A stretch of 64,000 bases of DNA from Pseudomonas fluvialis. GTDB lineage: Bacteria > Pseudomonadota > Gammaproteobacteria > Pseudomonadales > Pseudomonadaceae. Every line of letters starts with the position of its first letter. The stretch's first letter is position 1. The notes under the pieces are model-generated. The model was not told the origin of the DNA and did not search any database. It was given only the letters and a program-made list of their open reading frames with translations. Of the stretch, positions 63,447-64,000 are shown one piece after another. The stretch is taken from contig NZ_JACHLL010000006.1 in assembly GCF_014207935.1 (NCBI RefSeq), positions 1-64,000 of the forward strand, in the 5' to 3' direction. The position numbers and the translations under genes are program-made.

Positions 63447-63890
63447 ATGACCAAAACTATCGCCGCCACTTTACTCATTTTAATCAGCGCCACTGCAAAT
63501 GCATTTCAGTGCCCCAAAGATCACGAGCCAGAATTGGAATACGCAGAGGCCGAATCTGTCTATGTCGCCCGAATAAATAGCGTTGAGTTCTATCAGGACA
63601 TTAATGACGGAAAGGACGCCAAACTATTGCTTGCAAAATTCAGCATTCAAGAGACCCTAAAGGGCGAGTCCAAAGAGCACGGCGAAGTAACAGATCTCGT
63701 TGGAATTGGTACTGGTTTTGTAAATTTCATCCCCGGATTGACGTATATTCTCGCAATCCGTAAAAAACCAGCAGATTATGAGAAAGATCACATTGATCTC
63801 TGCAACATCCTCGGCATGGCATTTGACGTTAATGATAAAGAACTTCAAGAAACAATTAAAAAACTAAAATCCAGTGGAAGTGGCTTATAA
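63447..63890 (+). CDS. Cassette gene: secreted hypothetical protein
   Basis: A 147-residue protein with signal peptide (about residues 1-19, ends ANA-FQ). The mature part has a beta-rich look (SVYVARINSVEFYQDI; FSIQETLKGESKEHGEV), two cysteines that could form a disulfide, and no family I can name. Likely periplasmic or secreted. The stop codon is in attC site 5. Confidence 0.65.
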   Translation: MTKTIAATLLILISATANAFQCPKDHEPELEYAEAESVYVARINSVEFYQDINDGKDAKLLLAKFSIQETLKGESKEHGEVTDLVGIGTGFVNFIPGLTYILAIRKKPADYEKDHIDLCNILGMAFDVNDKELQETIKKLKSSGSGL

Positions 63891-63973
63891 CAATGCGCTC
63901 AACTGCCGCTCACTTCGTTCGCTGGACAGTCAAAAGCTTCGCTTTTGCCTGCCCGTTAGCTTAATCGTTATGT
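63885..63973 (+). repeat. attC recombination site 5
   Basis: TTATAAC (63885-63891) to GTTATGT (63967-63973), 89 bp, with inner palindromes (CAAAAGCTTCGCTTTTG-type). The last complete site in the window. Confidence 0.87.
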
Positions 63974-63988
63974 GTCAGAGGCTGCAAA

Positions 63989-64000
63989 GTGAATATTGAT
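63989..64000 (+). CDS. Start of a further cassette gene (truncated by window edge)
   Basis: A GTG at 63989 followed by AAT ATT GAT, with GAGG seven bases upstream, lies just after attC site 5. It probably opens the next cassette gene, but only four codons are visible. Confidence 0.25.

Overview
The window reads as a high-GC Pseudomonas chromosome, probably from the alcaligenes/mendocina/stutzeri side of the genus. The basis is the gene content and order: a mexS-mexT-mexEF-oprN locus, copRS plus copper resistance, queF to dusA, thrS-infC-rpmI-rplT-pheST-ihfA, moa/moe with ubiUVT, and an attC cassette array of the kind known from non-aeruginosa pseudomonads. All identifications rest on reading the sequence and on remembered family knowledge; no database search was run.

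Layout. 0.1-3.2 kb: a LysR regulator divergent from a cupin gene translationally coupled to an MFS exporter. 3.2-11.5 kb: a complete MexEF-OprN-type RND efflux locus with its LysR activator MexT and the divergent oxidoreductase MexS; a good match to the published MexT box lies in front of mexS. 11.5-14.8 kb: a SulP anion transporter, a frameshifted DUF2252 remnant, a small K+ channel and TrmK. 14.9-20.0 kb: copper-sensing CopSR divergent from a cupredoxin-copA-copB operon, with a CopR box between them. 20.1-26.8 kb: queF, DUF4404, a thioesterase, mlaA, a PilZ protein, an RssB-type response regulator/phosphatase with its STAS partner, transaldolase and dusA.

26.8-34.8 kb is an AT-richer island. 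It holds an ABC-type polysaccharide exporter (Wzm/Wzt), an FkbM methyltransferase with a long coiled coil, a two-domain glycosyltransferase and two sulfotransferases. Together they suggest a sulfated or otherwise decorated surface glycan, perhaps with a methyltransferase/coiled-coil chain-length ruler. 35-45 kb returns to core genes: a PuuB-like oxidase, tRNA-Val, thrS-infC (AUU start)-rpmI-rplT-pheS-pheT-ihfA-merR and tRNA-Pro.

45.2-61.4 kb is an anaerobic/denitrification block: mobA, nnrS, an acyl-CoA dehydrogenase, ytfE, moaCDEB-moeA, ubiUVT (oxygen-independent ubiquinone synthesis), a PilJ-domain chemoreceptor, a DGC zinc protein, a DNR-like regulator, a periplasmic double-PilJ protein, a porin and a beta-carbonic anhydrase. 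At least four ANR/DNR (FNR-type) boxes tie it together. Two copies of a non-autonomous mobile element with 17-bp terminal inverted repeats sit exactly at the TGA stop codons of the acyl-CoA dehydrogenase gene and moeA.

61.4-64.0 kb is an integron-type cassette array: five attC sites, three unknown small genes and two apparently non-coding segments, one of them with a 61-nt near-perfect hairpin. No integrase gene lies in the window, and the array runs off the right edge.
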